48,046 nucleotides of DNA, taken from Thermus tenuipuniceus. Lineage in GTDB: Bacteria; Deinococcota; Deinococci; Deinococcales; Thermaceae. The notes under the pieces are model-generated. The model was not told the DNA's origin and ran no database searches. It worked only from the letters and a program-made list of their open reading frames with translations. The DNA lies in assembly GCF_002964845.1 (NCBI RefSeq), contig NZ_PRDA01000033.1:1-48046 (forward strand). Reading direction: 5' to 3'. Positions 33,593 to 41,241 of the stretch are shown in pieces. The first letter of the stretch is position 1; every line of letters starts with the position of its first letter. A program made the position numbers and the translations under genes.

Positions 33593-34310
33593 AGGCCTTC
33601 GCTCCGTCATCCAGGAAGACCACCACCTGGTACTCCCCAGGGGCCAGTGAGGGCAAGGGGACGGGGAAGCGCTTGGGCCCCCCGGGGAGGAAGAGGAAAG
33701 TGCCCAAAGCCCCTTCCGCCACCACGCCCCCGCTTCCCACCACCTGGTAGCGGGCCTGGGGGTAGTAGTAGCGGTTTCCTCGGTTTTCCGCCTCTAGGAA
33801 GAGCCGTCCCTCCTGGAACCTGGCCCCGGTGAAGGCGATCTGTGCCTCCCCCCCGTGGCTTGCCAGGATGAGCACCGCGTAGCGCTGCACCAGCTGGAGC
33901 CCCACCCGCGCGGCCTCCCCGCCCCCCTGGCCCCCCCCTTGGCCCTCTGGGGTCAGGAGGAGGGCCACATACCGGGTGCCCTCGAGGCCCTGCGGGGCCC
34001 GCACGGTGAAGCCCACTTCCCGCGCCTCCCCCGGGGCCAGGAGAAGACGGGTGGCCTCCAGGCGCACCCCCTCGGGCCCCAGGCTCCGGGGGGCTTGCCC
34101 CAGGGGCAAAAACCCCTGGCCTTCCCGGTAGTCCTCCAGGGAGAGGGAGACCGCCAGGGGGGTCTGGCCACCGTTCCGCAGGCGCACCACCCCCCGGGCC
34201 TCGCCCCCAGGGGGTACCTCGAGGACCTGGACCAGGTCGCTTTCCAACAAAAGCCCTTGGGCTAAAGAAAGGCCGAGGGCTAGGCCTAGTGCAAAAAGGG
34301 TCCTCCGCAT
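33561..34310 (-). CDS. Periplasmic chaperone-like Ig-fold protein
   Basis: A 249-residue exported protein: signal peptide (ending GLSLAQG), then a first sandwich domain with the chaperone-type pattern VRLRNGGQTPLAVSLSLED, ARLLLAPGEAREVGFTVRAP (written here as seen: TRLLLAPGEAREVGF) and TRYVALLLTPEG, then a second domain with FLEAENRGNRYYYPQARYQV. This matches the two-domain layout of PapD/archaic fimbrial chaperones. It starts right after the GH5 gene stop and overlaps the usher-like gene by 32 bases, so the three are translated as a unit. Confidence 0.7.
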   Translation of the reverse strand: MRRTLFALGLALGLSLAQGLLLESDLVQVLEVPPGGEARGVVRLRNGGQTPLAVSLSLEDYREGQGFLPLGQAPRSLGPEGVRLEATRLLLAPGEAREVGFTVRAPQGLEGTRYVALLLTPEGQGGGQGGGEAARVGLQLVQRYAVLILASHGGEAQIAFTGARFQEGRLFLEAENRGNRYYYPQARYQVVGSGGVVAEGALGTFLFLPGGPKRFPVPLPSLAPGEYQVVVFLDDGAKAYAVRTRLSVR

Positions 34311-34312
34311 CC

Positions 34313-36868
34313 TCACCTCACGTGCACGTAAAGGGCCAGGTGGTTCCTGCCGTTTCGGTACTCTAGGCGGCTGGCCAGACGGATGTTGTACCGGGGGTCA
34401 TTGGGCAGGTCCGGGTCGTAGATCTTGAGCCAGAGGGCGTAGGTGCCGGGCTGGTTGGGGGCGCTTGCCGTGTAGGTGTAGACCGCTTCTTCCCCTGGTG
34501 GAGGGCCGTAAAAGTTCGCCTGCAGGGTGCGGGCCACCTCCAGCCCGTTCTCCTCCCGCACAAAGACCAGATCCAGATTCTTTGGGTTGTACATGCCGCC
34601 AAGGCCCTGGTTTTCCAGGTAGAGCTTTAGGGCCAGATCCTGGCCGGGGGAGAGATGGACCCGGTTCACCTCCGCCCGCCGCAGGTACAGGCGGTAGCCC
34701 AGGTCCCGCTTGAGAGCCTCCAGAAGGGTGTCCGGGCCGAACCTCTGTCCGGCCAACCAGGTCATGAAGTTGGGGTGGTAGTTAAGGTTCAGGTTGTTGA
34801 AGCGGAAGCGCTGGAACTGGCGGTACACGTAGCCCGCAGGGTCCGTCACCCCGGGCGGAATGTAGGGCTGCGGGGTGCAGGTTTCTCCTCCCATCACTGT
34901 GAAGCGGGTGTCCTGGCTCCAGTAGTCCCTCTCCCGCTCCTGCTGGGGCCCGGGGGTGTAGTAGTAGGTGCCGTAGTCGTTTTCTGAACCCAGGAAACAG
35001 TCGTTGTGAGCCCCCAGGCGGGCCTTGAGAGTGTTTCCGTGGGCCTCGGAGGTGGTCAAGGGCGCGAAGGAGGAGGGAGAAGGGTAGGTGCCCGCTGTCC
35101 CCCCGGCGGAAAGCTCCAGGAGCTTGGCCTTAGCCATGGGGTAGCGCACCGCCACCAGGCGGCCCGGCACCTCCTGCAGGAGAGCCTGGACGATCTCCAA
35201 GGTCTTGGCGTTGGGGAGCTTGCGGTCATAGTTTTGCCGGCCACAGGGGGGCTGGGCCCCCTCGTTGTACCCCGGCAAGGGGTCCATGAGGGCCTGTTCG
35301 GGGCTTGCGGAATGCCACTCCCCCCAGGGGCCGATGAGGCCGGCCTCGAGGTAGGCGATCGCCCCCTTATGGGCCCGGAGGACGGGGCCCAGCTGGGCCA
35401 GGTGGGCCAGGATGCGCTCCTTGGGGGGGTCGCAGTAGGTGGGGCTCCCTTGGCGGTTCTCGTCCGGGCGGTAGGCAAAGCGGAGGATGAGTTTCACTCC
35501 TGCAGTCTGGGCGGACTGGAGGTCTTGGGCCAGGGTGTTTAGAAACCCCTGAGGCAGAGTGTCCAAGCTGGCGAAGGCGTGGAGGTAGTAAGTGCGGCGG
35601 ATGAGGCGCACCTCGAAGCCCCGGCCCCGGGCCTCGGCCACCTTGGCGGCGGCGTCCAAAGTGGGCTCGTTGGGGTAGTAGGAGTCGGCGGCAAAGCCCC
35701 GCTCGGGGTTCACCACCTCCCCCTCCGCGGGGAGAAAGTCAAAGGCTTGGCCCGAGGGGGCCGTCATCAAGCTTTGCAGGAGTCGGATCTTGGACCAGAC
35801 CGGGGTTTTCCAATCGTCTTCCAGGATGCCCCCCGTGTCCCCGGAGTTGGGGTTCAGGGCCCAGTAGAACCAGACCTTCACCCCCTTTTCCCGCAGGTAC
35901 CGCACGAAGCGGTCCTGCCAAACCTTGTCCTGGCCCGTGTACTGTCCCCCGAACTCCCCGATGCCCCAGGGGAGCCCCCGGGTGGAGAGGTGGCCGAAGT
36001 GGGTATCCCAGATGGTGGGCAGGTTCTCGGGGAAGCTGGGGTCGGAGAAGTAGGGCATCTGGTGCACCGAGGGACCGTAGACGTGGGGCAGGTAGAGGAG
36101 CCGGTCCCCCAGGCCCAGACCGTCCTGGGCCTCGGTGAGGTTCCCCCCCCAGAAGGCGGGGTAGCCCCCATTGGCGGAGGCGTTCCCCACCCCCTCCACC
36201 GCCACCAGCACCCTGGGGTTTACTGAGAGCACCGCCTGGGCTCCCTCCTGGGCCAGGGCCTTCCACTCCGCCCAGGTGAGCTGGTAAGGCTCGTTGAAGA
36301 GGTCGATGCCGAAGACGTTGGGGAACTCCAGGGAAAGTCGCGCCAGGCGCCTTAGGTCCTCCAGCCAGTCCTGTTTGCTGTAGTCCCGGGCGGGGTCAAA
36401 GGGCCTTCCGGGAAGCTGGTCCCCAATGAGGTTGCAGCGGAAGGTGTGCAGGTCTAAGAGGACGTAAAACCCTAGGCCCTGGGCCTTCTCCAACACGTAG
36501 CGCAGGCCCGACAATGGGCTACCCGGGTAGGCGGGGTCCCCAGTTCTGGCCCAGGAGGCCACCTGCCCCTGGTCCCTCAGCACCTCGGGGGCCACGGGGA
36601 GGCGCAGGGCGTTGAAGCCGTAGCCTTTCACCTGGGCTAGGATTTCCGCCACGCTCCGCCCCGACCAGAGCCCATGGGGGGCGCGGTCGCAGGTTTCCAG
36701 GCCAAACCAGTTAAGGCCGTAGAGGGGCAGGAGCTTCCCGCCTTTGTACACCCCCTCGGGCTGGGCGCGGTAAAGGGGGGTGAGGTCCCCAGGGGGCGGG
36801 GCTTGGGAGATCAACCCCCCACAGGCGGCCAGGAGGCCCAGGGGGAGGAAAACCGCTAGAAGGCGCAT
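34313..36868 (-). CDS. Lipoprotein GH5 endoglycanase fused to DUF4874 and DUF4832
   Basis: An 851-residue surface lipoprotein. The lipobox LLAAC places the lipidated cysteine at residue 16. Residues about 45-365 are a GH5 barrel: YGLNWFG at the first strand, acid/base in FNEP (E193) and nucleophile in GIGEFGG (E305), both present. Residues about 385-560 begin with NPERGFAADSYY, the start pattern of DUF4874, and about 570-790 match DUF4832, a pair usually found together; a beta-sandwich tail follows. GH5 enzymes cut beta-glucans, mannans and related polymers, so substrate is open. The ATG has GAGGAGTGAG in front. The stop is 2 bases from the next ATG, coupling it to the chaperone/usher genes. 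Confidence 0.82.
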   Translation of the reverse strand: MRLLAVFLPLGLLAACGGLISQAPPPGDLTPLYRAQPEGVYKGGKLLPLYGLNWFGLETCDRAPHGLWSGRSVAEILAQVKGYGFNALRLPVAPEVLRDQGQVASWARTGDPAYPGSPLSGLRYVLEKAQGLGFYVLLDLHTFRCNLIGDQLPGRPFDPARDYSKQDWLEDLRRLARLSLEFPNVFGIDLFNEPYQLTWAEWKALAQEGAQAVLSVNPRVLVAVEGVGNASANGGYPAFWGGNLTEAQDGLGLGDRLLYLPHVYGPSVHQMPYFSDPSFPENLPTIWDTHFGHLSTRGLPWGIGEFGGQYTGQDKVWQDRFVRYLREKGVKVWFYWALNPNSGDTGGILEDDWKTPVWSKIRLLQSLMTAPSGQAFDFLPAEGEVVNPERGFAADSYYPNEPTLDAAAKVAEARGRGFEVRLIRRTYYLHAFASLDTLPQGFLNTLAQDLQSAQTAGVKLILRFAYRPDENRQGSPTYCDPPKERILAHLAQLGPVLRAHKGAIAYLEAGLIGPWGEWHSASPEQALMDPLPGYNEGAQPPCGRQNYDRKLPNAKTLEIVQALLQEVPGRLVAVRYPMAKAKLLELSAGGTAGTYPSPSSFAPLTTSEAHGNTLKARLGAHNDCFLGSENDYGTYYYTPGPQQERERDYWSQDTRFTVMGGETCTPQPYIPPGVTDPAGYVYRQFQRFRFNNLNLNYHPNFMTWLAGQRFGPDTLLEALKRDLGYRLYLRRAEVNRVHLSPGQDLALKLYLENQGLGGMYNPKNLDLVFVREENGLEVARTLQANFYGPPPGEEAVYTYTASAPNQPGTYALWLKIYDPDLPNDPRYNIRLASRLEYRNGRNHLALYVHVR

Positions 36869-36869
36869 C

Positions 36870-37781
36870 TCACTCCTCTACCGCCAGCCCCAGGGTGTAG
36901 CGGGTGGGCAGGACCAGCACCCGCTCCACCTTGCCCGAATCCAGGTTCAGCCGCCAAAGCCCCCCGGGCCCGCTGCCCCCCACCCGGTCGGTGCTGGTCA
37001 CCAGGTATAGGGCCCGGCCCACCCGGGCCACCCCCCAGGGGTCAGGAAGCCCATCGGCCAGAATGCGGCCCTGGGCGCTCAGGTCCACGGCGCTTTCCCC
37101 CCGGGCGGCCAGAGCCTCCTTAGGCAGGTGTACCACCCGCCCCACGCCCTCCTTGCTCCCCGTGAGGTAAAGCCCCCCTTGCCCGTCCTTGGCCAGGCCG
37201 CGGATGGGGTTGAGAAGCCCAGGGAGGGCGAAGACCGCCGCCACCGTTCCCCGCTCCAGGTCCAAGACGGCTAGAAGCCCCCAGGTGGTGGCCACGTAGA
37301 GGGTCCTGCCCTCCACCAGGAGGGACTGGGGATAGCCCAGGCGTTCCCCGGGGAAGGGGTAGCGCCACACCGGCTCCTCCCCGGTTGGCCCGTAGGCCAG
37401 GACCTCCGGCTTGCCCCGCACGGCCCCTGTCCAGTCCACTGCGCTGGAGGCCACGTAGACCCTTCCCTCCCCATAGGCCACCCCCATGGGGTAGTGGGCC
37501 CCCTTGAGGGTGCGCAGGGCCTTGCCCTTCTGGTCCAGCTCCACCACGCGGCCCGCGGGGCTTGGGGCATCGGGCCGGCCCACGTACTCGGCCACGTACA
37601 CCTTCCCCCCGCCGTAGGCCACGCTCCACGGCTGGGCGAAGGGGCCCCAGGTGTCCAGGACTTTGGCCTGGGCCAGGTCCACCACCAGCAGGGTGCTGTT
37701 GCCCGCGTTGCCGATGTAGGCCCTTTGGGCCATTCCCGAAACCATCAGGGCTACCAGGATCCATCCGAGAACTCCACGCAC
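36870..37781 (-). CDS. Exported beta-propeller (SMP-30/NHL-like) protein
   Basis: A 303-residue protein with a signal peptide (ending VSGMAQ) and six or so blade-like repeats of about 40 residues: ...STLLVVDLAQAKVLDTWG, QPWSVAYGGGKVYVAEY, YPMGVAYGEGRVYVAS, GYPQSLLVEGRTLYVAT, LNPIRGLAKDGQGGLYLT, DPWGVARVGRALYLVTS. The fold is clear but the ligand is not. A GTG start at 37781, placed 7 bases from GGAGGT, is preferred; the ATG at 37799 precedes the ribosome site. It ends one base before the GH5 ATG and follows the kinase gene by 23 bases, linking metabolic and surface genes. Confidence 0.8.
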   Translation of the reverse strand: MRGVLGWILVALMVSGMAQRAYIGNAGNSTLLVVDLAQAKVLDTWGPFAQPWSVAYGGGKVYVAEYVGRPDAPSPAGRVVELDQKGKALRTLKGAHYPMGVAYGEGRVYVASSAVDWTGAVRGKPEVLAYGPTGEEPVWRYPFPGERLGYPQSLLVEGRTLYVATTWGLLAVLDLERGTVAAVFALPGLLNPIRGLAKDGQGGLYLTGSKEGVGRVVHLPKEALAARGESAVDLSAQGRILADGLPDPWGVARVGRALYLVTSTDRVGGSGPGGLWRLNLDSGKVERVLVLPTRYTLGLAVEE

Positions 37782-37804
37782 CTTCCTCACCTCCTGCAAA
37801 AAGC

Positions 37805-38674
37805 CTATCCGAACCTCCTTGCCGCCATCCGCGCCGCGGCTAAGGCTGCCTCCTCCCTGGGGGCCACCACGGCGAAGCCGTCCCTTTCCATGCGCCGGGT
37901 GAAAGCCTCCTGCACCAAGGCGCTCCGGAACACCCCGCCCATGGGGGCCACCCGGTCCGCGCCCACCCGGTAGGCCAGGGTGCTCCCCAGGAGGTGGAGT
38001 TCTCCCGCCGCCCGGGAGAGGACATCCTGGGCCCCCCAGTCCCGCCCTGCCAGGCGGTCCACCTCCTCCGCCAAGGCAGCCACCCGCTGCCGCAGGAGGT
38101 CCGCCTCCGCCTGCAAAAAGCCTAGGAGCTCTAGAAGGCTTTTCTGGCCATAGACCCTGGGGAGGGCGGTGAGGGCTGAGGGGGGTGTGCGCCCGTCTTG
38201 GGCCTTGCTGGCCAGGCGGAGGGCCTCGAGGCCGATCCAGTAAGCGCTCCCCTCGTCCCCGAAGAGCGGCCCGTACCCGCCTGCCCGTCCGCTTCCCTTA
38301 GGCCCTCTGCCGTAGGCCATGGAGCCCGTTCCGGCGATGACCACCACCCCATCTTCCCCGTCAAAAGCGGCCCACCAGGCCAGCTCCACATCGTTGAGGA
38401 GGTGGACCCTTTCCCCAAAGGCCTCCCCGGCCAGGCGCAGGTAGGCCTCGTCCCAAGGCGAAACCTCCCCGTACCCCCCAAGCCCCAAGACCGCCCCTTC
38501 CACGGGTTCCGGCAGCTCGTCCCGGATGGTCTGGAAAAGCCGCCTAAACCCCGCTTCCCCCACCGCAGGCAGGTAGCTGGTGGGATACACCCGTTCGTGC
38601 ACTAGGTGGCCTTCCCCGTCCAAAGCCACCACCTTGGTCTTGGTACCACCCCCGTCCACCCCTACGAAGGCCAT
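37805..38674 (-). CDS. BadF/BadG-type ATPase family amino-sugar kinase
   Basis: A 289-residue ASKHA-fold kinase with the phosphate-1 loop VGVDGGGTKTKVV, the phosphate-2 loop AGTGSMAYGRG and the family GDEGSAYWIG motif found in N-acetylglucosamine kinases of the NAGK type. It would phosphorylate N-acetylgalactosamine or N-acetylglucosamine at C6. GGAGGTACGGGC precedes the ATG. It overlaps the PfkB gene by 13 bases, as expected for one pathway operon. Confidence 0.87.
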   Translation of the reverse strand: MAFVGVDGGGTKTKVVALDGEGHLVHERVYPTSYLPAVGEAGFRRLFQTIRDELPEPVEGAVLGLGGYGEVSPWDEAYLRLAGEAFGERVHLLNDVELAWWAAFDGEDGVVVIAGTGSMAYGRGPKGSGRAGGYGPLFGDEGSAYWIGLEALRLASKAQDGRTPPSALTALPRVYGQKSLLELLGFLQAEADLLRQRVAALAEEVDRLAGRDWGAQDVLSRAAGELHLLGSTLAYRVGADRVAPMGGVFRSALVQEAFTRRMERDGFAVVAPREEAALAAARMAARRFG

Positions 38675-39525
38675 GCCCGTACCTCCACGCCCCGGATTAG
38701 GGCCGCCACCTCCTGTGGGTCCACATCCCCACCCCCGCGCCCCACGTTGGCCGTGCCCGCGGCCACCGCCAGGGCCAGGGCCTGGGGGATGGGCTCGCCC
38801 CGCTCCAGCCCCAGGAGAAAAGCCCCCAGGAGGGTGTCCCCCGAGCCCACGGGGTTGCCCTCCCGCCTGGGCCCCCGGGCCCAAAGGAGCCCCTCCGGTC
38901 CTGCGTACACCACCCCCTCCTCCCCCAAGGAGGCCAGGATCCGCACCCCCGTTTCCCGAAAGAGGCCCTGGGCGGCCTCCAAGGGGTCGCCTGGGCGCAG
39001 GGCGGCCAGCTCCGCCCGGTTGGGCTTCACCAGGCCCACCCCCGCCTGCAGGGCCGCGGCGAAGGCCGAGGAGGAGTCCACGGCGAAGGGCCCTAGGAGC
39101 CGGAGGGCCTCGAGGGGCTCCACCCCGCTGGGTAGGTTGCCCGAGAGCACCCTTAGGCCCTTGGGGAGCACCCTCGCCATGCGCCTTAGGACTGAACCCC
39201 CTGGGCCCGGACAACGCTCGTAGAGCTCTGTGGGACCCCCAGGGTGCAAGAGGATATGGCAAAGCCGGTTGGGCGGCCCGGAAACGCCCAGGAGGGGAAG
39301 CCTCTCCTGGCGGGCCAAGCGGCGAAGCCGAGCCCCCGCCCATCCCCCCAAGGGGGCCACGGCCACCGCCTCACCCCCTAGGCGCCCCACCGCCCGCGCC
39401 AGGTTCAGGCCCTTGCCACCTGCCCGTTCGTACACCACTTTGGGGCGGTGCAAGGCCCCCGGGCGTAGCTCCTCCACCTCCAGGGCCCGGTCCAGGCAGG
39501 GGCAGGGGGTGAGGGCAACAATCAT
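38662..39525 (-). CDS. PfkB family sugar-phosphate kinase (tagatose-6-P/fructose-1-P kinase type)
   Basis: A 287-residue kinase of the LacC/FruK branch: opening TPCPCLDRALEV, substrate loop AGGKGLNLARAVGRLG, and the anion hole/catalytic NPVGSGDTLLGAF near residue 225-237. LacC and FruK phosphorylate tagatose-6-P and fructose-1-P respectively; the adjacent AgaS-type and aldolase genes favour tagatose-6-P. It overlaps the SIS gene by 4 bases (ATGA). Confidence 0.88.
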   Translation of the reverse strand: MIVALTPCPCLDRALEVEELRPGALHRPKVVYERAGGKGLNLARAVGRLGGEAVAVAPLGGWAGARLRRLARQERLPLLGVSGPPNRLCHILLHPGGPTELYERCPGPGGSVLRRMARVLPKGLRVLSGNLPSGVEPLEALRLLGPFAVDSSSAFAAALQAGVGLVKPNRAELAALRPGDPLEAAQGLFRETGVRILASLGEEGVVYAGPEGLLWARGPRREGNPVGSGDTLLGAFLLGLERGEPIPQALALAVAAGTANVGRGGGDVDPQEVAALIRGVEVRAWPS

Positions 39526-40418
39526 AACTGCACCGCGTAGGTAAGGTTCCGGGGCCTTTCGGGGTCTAGTCCCCGTTCCTTCGCCAGCTGGTAGGCCAGG
39601 AACTGGAAGGGCACCAGGGCCAGGGGCATCTCGGGCAAGCGGTAGGCCACCTCCACCACCTTGGCCCCCAGGGTGGCCATCTCCTGGCCCACCGCACGTT
39701 CCAGGCCGCCATCCTCCATGGGCAAGAGGAGGAAGACCGCCGCCTCCTCGTCCACCATGCTCATGGGGCCGTGGCGGAACTCCAGGGTGTGGAAGGCCTC
39801 CACCTGGACCAAGGCGGTCTCCTTCAGCTTAAGGGCCACTTCCTGGGCCAGGCCCCAGGCGGGCCCGGTGCCCAGGACGAAGTACCGCTTAGCCCTGGGC
39901 CAGGAGAGGGCGGCCTCCCAAAGCTTTCCTTCCGCCTCAGCAAAGCGCCTGGGAAGGCCCGCAGTGGCCCCCTTTCCCAAGAAGGCGGTGAGGAAGAAGA
40001 CCAGGGCGCTGGTGAAGGAGCGGGTCTGCACGATGGCCTCTTCCCGCGCCCGGTCCAGCACCACCCGCTGGACAAAGCCTGCTCTCTCTCCGGGATCCCG
40101 GGTGGTGAGGAGGAAAGCAGGGAGCCTTAGGGCTTGAACCGCCCTCAGGAGCTCCGTGGTCTGGCCGGAGCGGGAGATGCCCACCAGGTGCCGGGCTCCT
40201 GCTGCTACCTGGGGGTGAAGGAGGGCCTCCCCCGAGGGGAGGGCCTGGGCCTGGTGGCCTTGGGTCCGGGCCAGCCAGGCGGCAATGCGCGCCAAGTAAT
40301 AGCTGGAGCCCGAGCCCAGGAAGAGGGTTCCCTCCCAGGGCCAGGCGCAGGCACTCCCCGCCTCCACCGCCTGCGCCCAGCCTTCGCCGCTTGCCTTGAT
40401 CTCTTCCAACATGCCCAT
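39522..40418 (-). CDS. agaS: SIS-domain sugar isomerase, AgaS-like galactosamine-6-P deaminase
   Basis: A 298-residue protein with two SIS domains and no glutaminase domain: FLGSGSSYYLARIAAWLA, VGISRSGQTTELLRA, then FVLGTGPAWGLAQEVALKLKE and the C-terminal EAFHTLEFRHGPMSMVDE. This layout is that of AgaS, which turns galactosamine-6-P into tagatose-6-P and ammonia, and of GlmS-like deaminases. AAGGAGG lies 7 bases before the ATG, and the start is 2 bases after the regulator stop. GlcN-6-P deaminase/isomerase is the main alternative. Confidence 0.87.
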   Translation of the reverse strand: MGMLEEIKASGEGWAQAVEAGSACAWPWEGTLFLGSGSSYYLARIAAWLARTQGHQAQALPSGEALLHPQVAAGARHLVGISRSGQTTELLRAVQALRLPAFLLTTRDPGERAGFVQRVVLDRAREEAIVQTRSFTSALVFFLTAFLGKGATAGLPRRFAEAEGKLWEAALSWPRAKRYFVLGTGPAWGLAQEVALKLKETALVQVEAFHTLEFRHGPMSMVDEEAAVFLLLPMEDGGLERAVGQEMATLGAKVVEVAYRLPEMPLALVPFQFLAYQLAKERGLDPERPRNLTYAVQL

Positions 40419-40420
40419 GG

Positions 40421-41125
40421 TCAATCCTCCTTGATCCACCCCGTGACCTCGTTCAGGGCGGCAAAAAAGCCCCTGGCCATCGGCTGCTGGCCCCACTTGC
40501 TGGTATCCGCCAGCACGTAAACCTCCTTGGCCTTGCGCTTGAGCGCCCGGGCCACCTCCGCCTCCGGCCCGTTTCGCATGAAGAAGCCCTCGGGGGTGAT
40601 GGCGCTTGCCCCCACGAAGAGCAGGTCCAGTCCCTCCAGGCGCTCGGCGAAGGCCACCGCCTCCGGGCCCACCAGCTCGTAGGAGAAGAGGTTCAGCTCC
40701 CCGGGGAGGACAAGCACCCTGGTCTTGGGGTAGGAGAAGAGCTCCACCGCGATGTTCACCGCATTGGTGTAGACCTCCACGGGCTTGTTCCGCAGGAGCC
40801 GGGCCAGATGGGTGCAGGTGGTGCCCCCGGAGATGCCTATGCGGGCGTCGGGCCTGACTAGGGCCGCGGCCTTGGCGGCGATGGCCTGCTTGGCCGCCCG
40901 CCCGTTCTCCTGGTTCCTGGCCATCTCTCCCACGTACCTCACCGCCTGGAAAAGCCGGGCACCCCCCCAGGCCCGCTCCACCAGGCCCATCTGGCTCAGG
41001 CGGCGAAGGGCCCGCCTGACGGTGGTGGGGTCCACCCCAAGCCCAGAGGCCATCTCCTCCACCCTGGCCTCCCCGGCGGCCTCGAGGTAGGCCAGGACCT
41101 GGCGGTTGAAGGAGCGCGCGGCCAT
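40421..41125 (-). CDS. DeoR/GlpR family transcriptional regulator
   Basis: A 234-residue regulator: N-terminal winged helix-turn-helix (residues about 5-57; VEEMASGLGVDPTTVRRALRRL), then a DeoRC sensor domain with IGISGGTTCTHLARLL, YTNAVNIAVEL and LFVGASAITPEGFF. DeoR-type regulators sense sugar phosphates and repress catabolic operons. Being the first gene of the kinase/isomerase operon and divergent from the aldolase, it is the natural controller of both arms and a candidate for binding the shared 25-base motif at 41174 and 30314. Confidence 0.92.
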   Translation of the reverse strand: MAARSFNRQVLAYLEAAGEARVEEMASGLGVDPTTVRRALRRLSQMGLVERAWGGARLFQAVRYVGEMARNQENGRAAKQAIAAKAAALVRPDARIGISGGTTCTHLARLLRNKPVEVYTNAVNIAVELFSYPKTRVLVLPGELNLFSYELVGPEAVAFAERLEGLDLLFVGASAITPEGFFMRNGPEAEVARALKRKAKEVYVLADTSKWGQQPMARGFFAALNEVTGWIKED

Positions 41126-41173
41126 TCGTTCCCCAGCTTAGGGGAGGACAGGGGGGGGTGGCCCAGGCTTCTA

Positions 41174-41198
41174 CCCGAAAAGTGAGGAAACGGGCAGG
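41174..41198. promoter_or_regulatory. Candidate operator, shared 25-base motif copy 2
   Basis: CCCGAAAA-N6-AAACGGGCAGG on the plus strand, 21 of 25 positions identical to 30314-30338. It is 48 bases upstream of the DeoR gene and 43 upstream of the aldolase, in the only spacer between these divergent genes. Confidence 0.55.
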
Positions 41199-41202
41199 TT
41201 GA

Positions 41203-41233
41203 CCCAAGCCCACTTGGGGAGACGCCCTAGAAT
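41203..41233 (+). promoter_or_regulatory. Palindrome and -10 box ahead of the aldolase gene
   Basis: CCCAAG-CCCA-CTTGGG (41203-41218) is a perfect 6-bp inverted repeat that could be a second protein site or a small hairpin. TAGAAT (41228-41233) is a good -10 box 8 bases before the ATG; the GGAGG between them also reads as a ribosome site. No correctly spaced -35 box was found, which would fit an activated or weak promoter. Confidence 0.4.
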
Positions 41234-41241
41234 GGAGGCCT

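Noticed and set aside
41199-41233. TTGACC at 41199-41204 as the -35 box of the aldolase promoter
   Set aside because: The spacer to TAGAAT at 41228 is 23 bases, far from the 16-18 expected; the pairing was dropped and only the -10 box kept.
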